NCBI RefSeq assembly: GCF_014253075.1
Contig: NZ_JACLZJ010000001.1
Coordinates: forward strand, 744,001-808,000
Direction: 5' to 3'
Source of the DNA: Ochrobactrum sp. CM-21-5
GTDB taxonomy: Bacteria > Pseudomonadota > Alphaproteobacteria > Rhizobiales > Rhizobiaceae
Length of the DNA stretch: 64,000 nucleotides
Made by a program: the position numbers and the translations under genes. The notes under the pieces are model-generated. The model was not told where the DNA came from, made no database searches, and saw only the letters and a list, made by a program, of their open reading frames with translations. Below, one piece after another: positions 26,614-35,370 of the stretch; within the stretch, counting starts at the first letter, position 1; each line of letters opens with the position of its first letter.

Positions 26614-27426
26614 ATGCCGAGATTTGCAGCCAATCTCACGATGTTGTTCAACGAAGTGCCTTTCATGGACCGCTTCGGCCTGGCCGCAAAGGCCGGCTTC
26701 ACCGGGGTCGAGTTTCTCTTTCCCTACGAGTTCAACCGGCAAGAACTGAAGGCGGCGCTGACCAGGCACAATCTGGCCCAGGTTCTGCATAACCTGCCTG
26801 CAGGAAACTGGGCTGGCGGCGAGCGCGGCATTGCAGTCCTGCCTGATCGCGTCGATGAATTCCGGCGCGGCGTGGCGGATGCCATCGATTATGCGACGAC
26901 GCTTAATTGCTCGCAGGTCAATTGCCTTTCCGGCATCGCGCCGCAGGGCATCGATCCGGATGTGCTGCGCGCCACGTTCATCAGCAATCTGCGCCTTGCA
27001 GCCAGGGAACTGGGCAAGCACGGCATCCGCCTGCTGATCGAGCCGATCAATCACTACGATATTCCCGGCTTCTACCTGAACACGGTGGAACAGGCGGTTT
27101 CGATCATCGACGAGGTTGGCAGCAACAACCTGTTCATCCAGTATGACCTTTATCACCAGCAGCGCACGCGCGGCGAACTGGTCGCGACCTATGAACGCTA
27201 CAAGCCGCTGATCGCCCATATCCAGCTGGCCGATAATCCGGGTCGCAACGAGCCGGGAACCGGCGAGATCAACTATCCGAACGTGTTCGAAGCATTGAAG
27301 AGCGCTGGATACAAGGGCTGGATCGGCTGCGAATACAAGCCGAAGACCAATACCGAGGAAGGGCTTGGCTGGTTCCGAGCATTTCCAGCAAAAGTGCGAA
27401 GCGGTTTTGCGTTGGATAATGCGTGA
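26614..27426 (+). CDS. hyi: Hydroxypyruvate isomerase with repeat-derived C-terminus
   Basis: The 270-residue TIM-barrel protein begins MPRFAANLTMLFNEVPFMDR, follows GGAGG and shows LLIEPINHYDIPGFYLNT, IQYDLYHQQR and HIQLADNPGRNEPGTGEINY, the sugar-isomerase-like metal site of Hyi. Hyi interconverts hydroxypyruvate and tartronate semialdehyde. The natural C-terminal segment after GLGWF is replaced: the last 15 residues (from Ala256) and the position of the stop come from a dispersed repeat at 27377-27423. The catalytic barrel is intact, so the enzyme is probably active. Confidence 0.93.
   Translation: MPRFAANLTMLFNEVPFMDRFGLAAKAGFTGVEFLFPYEFNRQELKAALTRHNLAQVLHNLPAGNWAGGERGIAVLPDRVDEFRRGVADAIDYATTLNCSQVNCLSGIAPQGIDPDVLRATFISNLRLAARELGKHGIRLLIEPINHYDIPGFYLNTVEQAVSIIDEVGSNNLFIQYDLYHQQRTRGELVATYERYKPLIAHIQLADNPGRNEPGTGEINYPNVFEALKSAGYKGWIGCEYKPKTNTEEGLGWFRAFPAKVRSGFALDNA
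27377..27423 (+). repeat. Dispersed repeat, family B copy 1, inside the hyi 3' end
   Basis: The element reads GAGCATTTCCAGCAAAAGTG then CGAAGCGGTTTTGCG and ends ATAATGCG. The same core occurs at 38442 and 47885. Here it is translated as the C-terminus of hyi, and TGA directly follows it. Confidence 0.75.
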
Positions 27427-27487
27427 GGAAAAACTTCATACGAAGCCGAACGGCTGACTGCATAAATTCGATTAGGGAGTGAACGAC

Positions 27488-28372
27488 ATGGCCAAGATAG
27501 GCTTCATCGGACTGGGGATCATGGGGACGCCGATGGCGCGTCATTTGCAGGATGCCGGACATCAGCTGTTTGCTTCCAGATTCAACCCGCCGCCGCGTCA
27601 GGAACTGATGGATAGCGGGCTGGAAATTCTGGAAACGCCGAAGGCGGTTGCCGAGGAATGCGACACCATCATCCTGATGCTGCCGGACACGCCGCAGGTG
27701 GCCGAGGTTATCTTCGGCGAAGGCGGGGCAATCGGCGGGCTGGGGCAGGGCAAGCTTCTTATCGATATGAGTTCGATTTCGCCCATCGAAACCAAGGAAT
27801 TCGCCAAAAAGGTTCGCGCAACAGGCGCCGAATATATCGATGCGCCGGTTTCGGGCGGCGAGGTCGGCGCTAAGAACGCCAGCCTTTCCATCATGGCGGG
27901 GGGATCGCAGGAATCCTTCGACCGTGCCCTGCCTCTGCTGAAGCTGATGGGCAAGAACATCACGCTCGTCGGCGATTGCGGCGACGGCCAGACGACCAAG
28001 GTCGCCAACCAGATCATCGTCGCCCTCAACATCGAGGCCGTGGCCGAAGCGCTGGTTTTCGCTTCTAAGGCAGGCGCGGACCCGGCAAAGGTGCGCGAAG
28101 CCCTGATGGGCGGATTCGCATCATCCCGCATACTCGAAGTGCACGGCGAGCGTATGATCAAGCGCACGTTTGATCCGGGGTTCCGTATTTCGCTGCACCA
28201 GAAGGATTTGAATCTCGCGCTTCAGGGCGCAAAGGCACTGGGCGTTTCGCTGCCCAATACGGCAATGGCTCAGGAGCTGTTTAATTCCTGCGCGGCCCAT
28301 GGCGATGACGGTCTGGATCATTCCGGTCTGGTGCGCGCACTGGAGCGCATGGCGAACCACGACGTTGCCTAA
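27488..28372 (+). CDS. glxR: 2-hydroxy-3-oxopropionate (tartronate semialdehyde) reductase
   Basis: The ATG at 27488 lies 8 bases after AGGGAG and is preferred over GTG 27479. The 294-residue protein is a beta-hydroxyacid dehydrogenase: NAD(P)-binding GFIGLGIMGTPMARHL at 4-19, substrate-binding DAPVSGGEVGAKNASLSIMA near 120-140 and the catalytic Lys in GDGQTTKVANQI near 171. It reduces tartronate semialdehyde to D-glycerate. Its place directly after gcl and hyi fixes the substrate among close relatives such as 3-hydroxyisobutyrate dehydrogenase. Confidence 0.94.
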   Translation: MAKIGFIGLGIMGTPMARHLQDAGHQLFASRFNPPPRQELMDSGLEILETPKAVAEECDTIILMLPDTPQVAEVIFGEGGAIGGLGQGKLLIDMSSISPIETKEFAKKVRATGAEYIDAPVSGGEVGAKNASLSIMAGGSQESFDRALPLLKLMGKNITLVGDCGDGQTTKVANQIIVALNIEAVAEALVFASKAGADPAKVREALMGGFASSRILEVHGERMIKRTFDPGFRISLHQKDLNLALQGAKALGVSLPNTAMAQELFNSCAAHGDDGLDHSGLVRALERMANHDVA

Positions 28373-28406
28373 TTCAGGGATTTGATTTCTCTGGAGGGGA
28401 GAGAGT

Positions 28407-28437
28407 GGAGCTGGCCGCCTGGAAGGAGGCCGGCTCC
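28407..28437 (+). other. Intergenic hairpin between glxR and the glycerate kinase gene
   Basis: GGAGCTGGCC (28407-28416) and GGCCGGCTCC (28428-28437) pair with one G-U around an 11-base loop, followed by ATTGATTTTAT. It could be a partial terminator or an RNA-stabilising element that adjusts expression of the kinase; it is not a strong terminator. Confidence 0.45.
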
Positions 28438-28499
28438 ATTGATTTTATATCTCGGGCGGGGAATAGTGCCGCCGATAACTTGCCAGCATCGGGAATCTC

Positions 28500-29786
28500 A
28501 TGACGGCCATCACCGATCCGAAGAAGTTTCTGACCAGCCTTTTCGACGCCGCTGTTGCCGCAGCCGATCCCGAACTGGTGATCCGCGCCAACCTTCCGGC
28601 CAAGCCGAAGGGACGCACGATTGTCATTGGCGCAGGCAAAGGCTCGGCCCAGATGGCGGCGGCTTTCGAGAGGGCCTGGGCTGAAAAACACGATGCTCCG
28701 CTGCAAGGTGTGGTGGTGACGCGCTATGGCTATGGTACGCCGTGCGAACGCATAGAGATCATCGAAGCCGCCCATCCGGTGCCGGACGAGGCTGGCCTTG
28801 CCGCCTCGAAGCGCCTGTTCGATGCCGTCTCCAACCTTATTGAAGACGATCTTGTCGTCGCGCTTGTTTCCGGCGGCGGTTCTGCGCTGTTGCCTTCCCC
28901 ACCCGAAGGCATGACGCTTGCAGACGAAATCGCGGTCAACAAGGCGCTGCTGGCGTCGGGCGCACCGATTTCAGCCATGAATGCGGTGCGCAAGCACCTT
29001 TCGACCATCAAGGGCGGCAGGTTGGCCGCAGCCGCGTATCCGGCGAAGGTGTTTACGCTGGTCGTCTCGGATATTCCCGGCGACAATCCGGCTTTCGTTG
29101 CATCAGGTCCCACCGTACCCGACCAGACCAGTCGCGACGAGGCCCTGAAGATCATCAAACGCTACCGGCTGGAATTGCCCGAAGCCGTCCTCACCCATAT
29201 CAGGAGCGATGCTGCACACGCACCGAAACCGGATGACAGGGTGTTCGCCAACAATGAAGTGCGGGTCATCGCCTCTGCCGCCGTGTCGCTGGAAGCGGCG
29301 GTGAAGGAGGCAAAGCGTCATGGCGTCGAGGCAGTGATCCTGTCCGACGCGATGGAAGGCGAAGCGCGTGAAGTGGCGCACGTTCATGCGGCCATTGCCC
29401 GCGAAGTATCCGAACGCAACCGTCCGTTCAAAAAGCCGGTGGTTATTCTCTCCGGCGGCGAAACCACCGTTACCATTCGCGGGAAAGGCGGCAAGGGCGG
29501 GCGCAACAGCGAGTTCCTGCTGTCCTTCGCGCTCGATATAGATGGCTATGCGTCCATTCATGCATTAGCTGCGGATACGGATGGTATCGACGGCTCCGAA
29601 GACAATGCCGGGGCCTTTGCCGATGGCGCAACGGTCACCCGGCTGCAACAGGCGGGGGAGGACGGCGCGGCGCGGCTTGCCAACAATGATGCATGGACGG
29701 CGTTTGATGCCATCGGCGATCTTTTCGTGCCGGGACCGACCGGCACCAATGTCAATGATCTGCGCGCGATTCTGGTTCAGGACTAG
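28500..29786 (+). CDS. Glycerate 2-kinase / MOFRL family (TtuD, GckA)
   Basis: The 428-residue protein has the GckA/TtuD arrangement: DUF4147 N-terminal domain with VIGAGKGSAQMAAAFE, GGGSALLPSPPEG and MNAVRKHLSTIKGGRLA, then a C-terminal MOFRL domain with SGGETTVTIRGKGGKGGRNSEFLL and ALAADTDGIDGSEDNAGAF. Members phosphorylate D-glycerate at C2; some were named hydroxypyruvate reductase (TtuD). After gcl-hyi-glxR the kinase role makes best sense, delivering 2-phosphoglycerate to glycolysis. Its last 35 bases overlap the 3' end of the convergent ccoS. Confidence 0.92.
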   Translation: MTAITDPKKFLTSLFDAAVAAADPELVIRANLPAKPKGRTIVIGAGKGSAQMAAAFERAWAEKHDAPLQGVVVTRYGYGTPCERIEIIEAAHPVPDEAGLAASKRLFDAVSNLIEDDLVVALVSGGGSALLPSPPEGMTLADEIAVNKALLASGAPISAMNAVRKHLSTIKGGRLAAAAYPAKVFTLVVSDIPGDNPAFVASGPTVPDQTSRDEALKIIKRYRLELPEAVLTHIRSDAAHAPKPDDRVFANNEVRVIASAAVSLEAAVKEAKRHGVEAVILSDAMEGEAREVAHVHAAIAREVSERNRPFKKPVVILSGGETTVTIRGKGGKGGRNSEFLLSFALDIDGYASIHALAADTDGIDGSEDNAGAFADGATVTRLQQAGEDGAARLANNDAWTAFDAIGDLFVPGPTGTNVNDLRAILVQD

Positions 29787-29925
29787 AATCATCATCGATC
29801 AGGATACGGTTCGCCGCACCGTCTAGGTCTTCATATTGGCCGCTTTTCAGCGACCAGAGGAAGGCGACGAGACCAAGCACGCCGAGGCCCAGCGCGATGG
29901 GGATGAGGAAAAGAAGGCCGCTCAT
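29752..29925 (-). CDS. ccoS: cbb3 oxidase maturation protein CcoS/FixS
   Basis: This 57-residue protein starts MSGLLFLIPIALGLGVLG, has one membrane helix and then FLWSLKSGQYEDLDGAANRI, the conserved CcoS signature. CcoS is needed for a functional cbb3 oxidase, probably in copper or heme insertion. The ATG overlaps the ccoI stop by four bases (ATGA). Its C-terminal tail (about 10 residues, ending SPEPESRADH) runs into the opposite strand of the glycerate kinase gene. Confidence 0.9.
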   Translation of the reverse strand: MSGLLFLIPIALGLGVLGLVAFLWSLKSGQYEDLDGAANRILIDDDSSPEPESRADH

Positions 29926-32180
29926 TTGTGCGCCTCCTTCATGACCGCGACAGGCGTGATTGCCGGTCGTGCCTGCTGCGCCTGCCTTCCGGCCCGCAGC
30001 CGCAAGGCATTGCTGACGACGACGATGGACGACAGCGACATGGAAAGCGCTGCCACCAGCGGCGTCACGTAGCCGAAAACGGCTATCGGCACGGCAATGA
30101 TATTATAGCTGAGGGACAGCCCGAAATTCTGCCGGATCAGCTTGCCCGCTTCCTTGGAAACGGCAAAAGCCAGCGGCACGGTGGACAGGCTCTCGCGAAG
30201 GAATACGAAATCGGCGGCGTTGCGGCCGATGTCCGCTGCGGTCGCGGGTGCCATCGACACATGCGCCGCAACGAGGGCAGGGGCATCGTTGAGCCCGTCG
30301 CCCACCATCAGCACCTTGCGGCCCTCCGCGGAAAGCTTCTGCACCAGCTTCGATTTGTCGGCAGGCAGAACCTCGCCGCGATAATTGTCTACGTCGAGGT
30401 AATCGGCCAGCTTTCGCACCGCAGGCAATTTGTCGCCGGAGATGATGGCAAGCTTCAGGCCATTGCGCTTCAGCGTCCCGATGGCTGTGGCTGCATCCTC
30501 ACGCGGCTGGTCTTCGAAACGGAAAGCTTCAACCAGTTTGCCGTTGATGGCAAGGCAGGTTTCAGGACCATTTGGAAGCGGCGCATGTGCGTCGCCGTTG
30601 GCCCAGTCGCGCTTGCCGAGACGGTAGACGGTGCCGTTCAGTTCCGCTTCGATGCCCGACCCCAGCACTTCCTCGATGCGGGTGAAGGCTGTCATCGGCG
30701 TAGCGCCCGAAAAGGCTGCAAGCGCGTGTGATAGCGGATGACGTGAATAAAGTGACAGTTCCGAAGCGATTTCCAGATTGCGGGAGGCAATGCTTTCGGC
30801 ATTGATCAGCCGCGGCTGGCCAAGTGTCAGCGTGCCGGTCTTGTCGAAAACGGCGGTATCGATTTCGGCCATACGCTCCATGGCGGAGCCGTCCTTGATC
30901 ATGATGCCGTTTTCAAACAGGCGGCGCGCCGCCACCACCTGCACGATAGGCACGGCAAGGGCGAGCGCACACGGGCAGGTGATGATCAGCGTGCAGATCG
31001 CGATATAGATAGAGCGATACCAGTCGCCGCCGGTGTAGAACATCCAGCCGACAAATGCGAGGAAAGCGATGGTGTGAACCATCGGTACGTAAAGCTCTGA
31101 TGCGCGGTCGGCAAGGCGCCGGTAATAGGCGCGACCGCCTTCGGCCACATCCATCAGTCGCACCATTTCAGCAAGGAAGGAATCCTTCGCTTCCGCTGTT
31201 GCACGGATGACGAGCGGTGCAGAAAGGTTCATGGTTCCGGCGCGAATGTCCGAGCCGGGCCCGACCGGTATTGCATCGCTTTCGCCTGATGCGATGGAGC
31301 AGTCGAGTTCGGAACGTCCGTCCTCGACCTTGGCGTCCACCGGTACGCGTTCGCCCGCGGCCAGAATGATGCGCATGCCGGGACGGATTTCCTTGACCGG
31401 CAGATAGTTGCGTTCGTCGTCCTCGCCGATAACGATAGCGCCGCGAGGGCTGAGCTGCGCCAGTCCGCGTACGGCGGACCGCGCCCGCGCCCGCATCATA
31501 TAGTCAAGCGTGCGACCGATCAGCAGGAAGAACAAAAGCGTCACCGAGGCATCGAAATAGGCGTGTTCGCCGTGATGCATGGTCTCGTAAACGCTCATGC
31601 CGAAGGCGAGCGAAATGGCGAGCGCAATCGGCACATCCATGTTGACGCGTCGCGCGCGCAACGCGTTCCACGCGGAAACATAGAAAATGCGACCTGAATA
31701 GATCAGGGTCGGCAGGGCGATGAGACCGGAAATCCAGTGAAACATGTCGCGTGTCGCCGCATCCGCGCCCGACCAGACGGCAACGGAAAGCAGCATCACG
31801 TTGCTGGAGGCGAAGGCGGCGACGCCAAGCGCGATCAGAAGCCGCGTGAAGGTCGGGTCCTTGTCCTGCGCCATGTCGAAAATATGCGCCTCATAGCCGA
31901 GCCTGCGCAGGTCATCGACGACGTTGGGCGGCGTCTCGCCGTCCTTCCATCGCACGGTAACGCGGCGGGCGGTGAGATTGACACGGACATAGGCGATGCC
32001 GGGAAGCTTGCCCAGCGCATCCTCGATGGTCTTGATGCAAAGGCCGCAATGGACGCCTGGCACGGAGAGGTCGAGCTGGCGCAATCCGTCGCCGAGCGCG
32101 CGGCTGGCAATCTGCATCTCCTCTGGCGAAACGGCCTGAACAACCGTCGCTATCTGGGCATTCTCGACGCAGCAGCTCAC
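29922..32180 (-). CDS. ccoI: Copper-translocating P-type ATPase CcoI/FixI
   Basis: The start is GTG 32180, overlapping the ccoH stop by four bases (GTGA), which gives 752 residues beginning with two adjacent Cys (VSCCVENAQ). An HMA domain carries GVHCGLCIKTIE; eight membrane helices follow, with ion site TCPCALALAVP, phosphorylation motif DKTGTLTLG, SRHPLSHAL and hinge GDGLNDAPAL. FixI-type pumps export Cu+ to the periplasm for assembly of the cbb3 oxidase copper centre. It lies in ccoGHIS, directly after the oxidase genes. Confidence 0.95.
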   Translation of the reverse strand: MSCCVENAQIATVVQAVSPEEMQIASRALGDGLRQLDLSVPGVHCGLCIKTIEDALGKLPGIAYVRVNLTARRVTVRWKDGETPPNVVDDLRRLGYEAHIFDMAQDKDPTFTRLLIALGVAAFASSNVMLLSVAVWSGADAATRDMFHWISGLIALPTLIYSGRIFYVSAWNALRARRVNMDVPIALAISLAFGMSVYETMHHGEHAYFDASVTLLFFLLIGRTLDYMMRARARSAVRGLAQLSPRGAIVIGEDDERNYLPVKEIRPGMRIILAAGERVPVDAKVEDGRSELDCSIASGESDAIPVGPGSDIRAGTMNLSAPLVIRATAEAKDSFLAEMVRLMDVAEGGRAYYRRLADRASELYVPMVHTIAFLAFVGWMFYTGGDWYRSIYIAICTLIITCPCALALAVPIVQVVAARRLFENGIMIKDGSAMERMAEIDTAVFDKTGTLTLGQPRLINAESIASRNLEIASELSLYSRHPLSHALAAFSGATPMTAFTRIEEVLGSGIEAELNGTVYRLGKRDWANGDAHAPLPNGPETCLAINGKLVEAFRFEDQPREDAATAIGTLKRNGLKLAIISGDKLPAVRKLADYLDVDNYRGEVLPADKSKLVQKLSAEGRKVLMVGDGLNDAPALVAAHVSMAPATAADIGRNAADFVFLRESLSTVPLAFAVSKEAGKLIRQNFGLSLSYNIIAVPIAVFGYVTPLVAALSMSLSSIVVVSNALRLRAGRQAQQARPAITPVAVMKEAHK

Positions 32181-32674
32181 AATATCCTCCCGTTCCTGAC
32201 GAGAACACGGACGATATGCCGGTACGGATCGTCGAGACCGGCATCGGCGTTCACTTCCACGATCCACGCGCCTTCGCCAAGCTCGACAGGGGCTGTCAGC
32301 ACGCCCGGCTCGCGAACGGCCAAGGTGACCTGGGTATCGTGTACATCGCCGACAGGGCGCTTGAACTCGACGGTTCCGCCGGTCATGACCACGGCCTCGC
32401 CGTCATGGTTGGCAAGGCGCCAAGTGAAAACGCCGTTTTCATAGGCAGGCTTCGACTGCCATTGCAGCGCGGCCTGTTCCTTGCCGGTCTGGGCTTTTTC
32501 GTTGAATTCCTGACTGGCGACATAGGTATTCTTCACCACCAGTCCGCTCCAGCTATTGACGGCATTATAGGCCATGACAAGATTGACGACGATGATGACA
32601 CCGAAAAAGGCGAGCATGATGCCCAGCATATGCCAGCCGGTAAACGTGCCTGAAGTTTTCGATTTGAGCGACAT
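32177..32674 (-). CDS. ccoH: cbb3 oxidase assembly protein CcoH/FixH
   Basis: The 165-residue protein has an N-terminal membrane helix (HMLGIMLAFFGVIIVVNLVMAY) followed by a periplasmic beta domain, with SWSGLVVKNTYVASQEFNEK, the family signature. The FixH family binds the CcoI pump and the assembling oxidase. The start overlaps the ccoG stop by one base (TAATG) and the stop overlaps ccoI. Confidence 0.93.
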   Translation of the reverse strand: MSLKSKTSGTFTGWHMLGIMLAFFGVIIVVNLVMAYNAVNSWSGLVVKNTYVASQEFNEKAQTGKEQAALQWQSKPAYENGVFTWRLANHDGEAVVMTGGTVEFKRPVGDVHDTQVTLAVREPGVLTAPVELGEGAWIVEVNADAGLDDPYRHIVRVLVRNGRIL

Positions 32675-34224
32675 TATCTGCCCTCCGGTGCCATGAAGGT
32701 TGCCTTGTAGCGCGCATGTTCCGCGCCGTTCGCGTCACGCACTTCGATTTCGTAATCCTGGCGCCGCTCTGTAATGGCATCATGCGGCACGGTCACGAAA
32801 ACGCGCAGTGTTTTCAGGCGATCAGGTTCAACCGGCACATCGTAATTGCCGTTCGCGTCCGGGGTTTCGTCCTGCACGGTCAGCGCCGCACCCGGCAGCC
32901 CTTCGATGGAAAGGCGGAAAGTGCGCGGCTCGGGGATCATGTTGAGAAGCTTGACCGTGTAGCCGTTGCGGATGGAGCCGTCCGACAGGAGCACATATTG
33001 CGGCGTGCGGTCGTGCAGCACATTGATGCCGATACGCTGGCGCGTGGTAAGCGAGATCACGAGGGTCAGGCCGATCAGTGCCCAGACTGCGAAATAGAAC
33101 AGGCTGCGCGGACGCAGCACCTTGGTCCAGGAAAGATTCTGGACCTTGTCCGAAAACGTATTCGGTCCGTCATACACGCGCGCCGGGTCGATGGATGCTG
33201 CGCCATTGTTGGTCGCAAGCGCCATATTGGCGTTGTAGTCGGCAAGCGTCGCATAGGAAATGAGTCCGCGGGGCTTGCCGACTTTGTCCATGACCGAATT
33301 GCAGGCATCGATGCACAGCGCGCAGGTGATGCATTCGAGTTGCTGCCCGTCGCGAATGTCGATGCCCATCGGGCAGGCGGCGACACAGGCATTGCAGTCC
33401 ACGCAATCGCCCACGGTCTCGCCAGCGGCGATGGCCTTCTTGGAATGGCGCGAACGCGGTTCGCCGCGCCAGTCATTATAGGTGACGGTCAGCGAGTTCT
33501 CGTCCAGCATCGCCGCCTGGATGCGCGGCCACGGACACATATAGGTGCAAACCTGCTCGCGCATCAGCCCGCCGAAAACATAGGTCGTTCCGGTGAGGAT
33601 CGCGACGGTGACATAGGCAACCGGCGCGGCCTGACCGGTCATGAAATCCATGAGCAGGGAGGGTGCGTCGGCGAAGTAGAAAATCCACGCGCCGCCGGTG
33701 AGAATGCCGATAAGAAGCCAGATCGAATGTTTCGTCACACGCTTCCAGATCTTGTCGAGGGTCCATGGTCCCTTGTCGAGCTTCATGCGGGCGTTGCGAT
33801 CGCCCTCGATGGCGCGCTCAACAACGAGATAAAGATCGACCCACACGGTTTGCGGGCAGGTATAGCCGCACCATGCGCGACCCGCCACCGACGTCACCAG
33901 AAATAGTCCAAGGCCCGCCATGATGAGCAGGCCCGCAACATAATAGAATTCCTGCGGCCAGATTTCGATGAAGAAGAAATAGAACCGGCGATTGGCAAGG
34001 TCGATCAGCACTGCCTGATCGGGCGCATAGGGCCCCCGGTCCCAGCGCAGCCACGGTGTCAGGTAATAGATCCCCAATGTGACAAGCATGATGATCCATT
34101 TGAAACGCCGGAACTCGCCCTGAACGCGCTTTGGGAAAATCTTGACCCGCGCAGCATAGAGCGCCTGACGCACTTTGGGGGAATTGACTGCCTGAACGTC
34201 AATGCGTTCGACATCGTCTGACAT
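32674..34224 (-). CDS. ccoG: CcoG/FixG polyferredoxin, cbb3 oxidase maturation
   Basis: The 516-residue protein starts behind AAGGAG. It has about five membrane helices (for example GWIMLVTLGIYYL-like segment near 45) and two [4Fe-4S] clusters: CVDCNACVAACPMGIDIRDG and CITCALCIDACNSVM, near 265-320. The C-terminal third is a periplasmic FixG immunoglobulin-like domain. CcoG reduces Cu(II) to Cu(I) before insertion into the oxidase. The first gene of ccoGHIS, it is separated from ccoP by 123 bases. Confidence 0.94.
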   Translation of the reverse strand: MSDDVERIDVQAVNSPKVRQALYAARVKIFPKRVQGEFRRFKWIIMLVTLGIYYLTPWLRWDRGPYAPDQAVLIDLANRRFYFFFIEIWPQEFYYVAGLLIMAGLGLFLVTSVAGRAWCGYTCPQTVWVDLYLVVERAIEGDRNARMKLDKGPWTLDKIWKRVTKHSIWLLIGILTGGAWIFYFADAPSLLMDFMTGQAAPVAYVTVAILTGTTYVFGGLMREQVCTYMCPWPRIQAAMLDENSLTVTYNDWRGEPRSRHSKKAIAAGETVGDCVDCNACVAACPMGIDIRDGQQLECITCALCIDACNSVMDKVGKPRGLISYATLADYNANMALATNNGAASIDPARVYDGPNTFSDKVQNLSWTKVLRPRSLFYFAVWALIGLTLVISLTTRQRIGINVLHDRTPQYVLLSDGSIRNGYTVKLLNMIPEPRTFRLSIEGLPGAALTVQDETPDANGNYDVPVEPDRLKTLRVFVTVPHDAITERRQDYEIEVRDANGAEHARYKATFMAPEGR

Positions 34225-34246
34225 TGTTTTGCTCCTTGGGGGAAGG

Positions 34247-34340
34247 AGGGGAACAGGGGGGTAAGGAAGTATGTGTCAGTCGCGAAAGCGTGAACCGGTC
34301 CGCTTCCATACCGCCCTTTTCCCCTACTCCCTTATTCCCC
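34247..34340. other. Purine-rich imperfect inverted repeat between ccoP and ccoG
   Basis: The spacer holds GGGGAACAGGGGGGTAAGG, then GAAGTATG, and on the other side CTTCCATACCGCCC with runs of CCCC and TATTCCCC. The two sides pair imperfectly around a core containing GAAAGCG and CGCTTC. It may be an RNA processing or partial termination site separating the oxidase genes from the assembly genes. Confidence 0.4.
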
Positions 34341-34347
34341 TGAACCG

Positions 34348-35211
34348 TTACTCGCCACCACCCAGCGAGTGAACGAATATCGCAAGCTGCTTGACGGTCG
34401 CATCGCCAAGACGGGTTTCCCATGCGGGCATCACGCCGTGCTTGGGGTGTGCTATCTGGCGTATGATGGCGTCTTCGCCCGAGCCGTAGAACCAGATGGC
34501 GTCGGTGAGGTCCGGTGCCCCGAACTCGCGATCGCCCTTGGCGTCGGCCCCGTGGCATACGGCACAGTTCTCGGCAAAGACCTTCTGGCCTTCCGGAACC
34601 ATGGCCGGGTCATGCGGCGTGCCGGAAAGGCTGACCACATAGGCGGCTACGTCGCGGATCTGCTTGGGTTCCAGAACATCGGCGAATGCAGGCATTTCCG
34701 ATTGCCGCGTATCCGCATCGTCCTTCGAACGAACGCCATGACGGATCGTGGTCAGGATGTCGTCGATGGAACCGCCCCACAGCCAGTCGTCGTCGTTGAG
34801 GTTCGGATAGCCCGGCGCTCCTTGCGCGCCGGAACCGTGGCACTGCACGCAATTGACGCGGAAGGCCGCAGCGCCGCCGGCAATTGCATACTGGCGCAGG
34901 TTTTCATCGGCCACAATCTCGTGCACGTCCTTGGCCTTGATCTGGTCGATGATACCCTGGCGCTCGGAGGCGATCTGGGCATTCTCCTGCCAGAAAGCGC
35001 CGCGGCTCGACCAGCCGAGCATGCCTTCCGTGGAGCTGGAAATCAGGGGCCATGCCGGATAGGCGATCACATAGACAAGCGCCCAGAAGATCGTTGCGTA
35101 CCAGGTCCAAAGCCACCAGCGCGGCATGGGATTGTCGAGCTCCCTGATGCCGTCCCACTCATGCCCGGTGGTAGACACACCGCTGACTTCATCGATTTGT
35201 TTATCAGTCAT
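34348..35211 (-). CDS. ccoP: cbb3 oxidase subunit III, diheme cytochrome CcoP
   Basis: The second ATG (35211) lies 8 bases after AAGGA and is preferred to the ATG at 35220; it gives 287 residues. A membrane helix (WWLWTWYATIFWALVYVIA) precedes two cytochrome c domains with CVQCHGSGAQG and CAVCHGADAKG and axial Met residues in SEMPAFAD and HGVMPAWE. CcoP passes electrons to CcoO. It overlaps the ccoQ end by eight bases. Confidence 0.96.
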   Translation of the reverse strand: MTDKQIDEVSGVSTTGHEWDGIRELDNPMPRWWLWTWYATIFWALVYVIAYPAWPLISSSTEGMLGWSSRGAFWQENAQIASERQGIIDQIKAKDVHEIVADENLRQYAIAGGAAAFRVNCVQCHGSGAQGAPGYPNLNDDDWLWGGSIDDILTTIRHGVRSKDDADTRQSEMPAFADVLEPKQIRDVAAYVVSLSGTPHDPAMVPEGQKVFAENCAVCHGADAKGDREFGAPDLTDAIWFYGSGEDAIIRQIAHPKHGVMPAWETRLGDATVKQLAIFVHSLGGGE

Positions 35212-35362
35212 TTGCGTCATCCTTGAAAGGAATGTCCTTCGCGCTATTAGCGATCTCCTTGCTGCCGGGGCGGAAGGCGTAGAAGACGACGAAGAGGAAG
35301 AATATCGCCATGCCGAGCAGGCCCCAGCTATCGGCGAAGGTGCGCATGGTGTTGTAATCCAT
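35204..35362 (-). CDS. ccoQ: cbb3 oxidase subunit IV CcoQ
   Basis: The 52-residue protein starts MDYNTMRTFADSWGLLGMAI and has one membrane helix followed by FVVFYAFRPGSKEIA, the CcoQ pattern. The subunit stabilises the oxidase. The start is 8 bases after ccoO, and its TGA lies within the ccoP coding start, which links their translation. Confidence 0.93.
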   Translation of the reverse strand: MDYNTMRTFADSWGLLGMAIFFLFVVFYAFRPGSKEIANSAKDIPFKDDAND

Positions 35363-35370
35363 GGTGTTTC

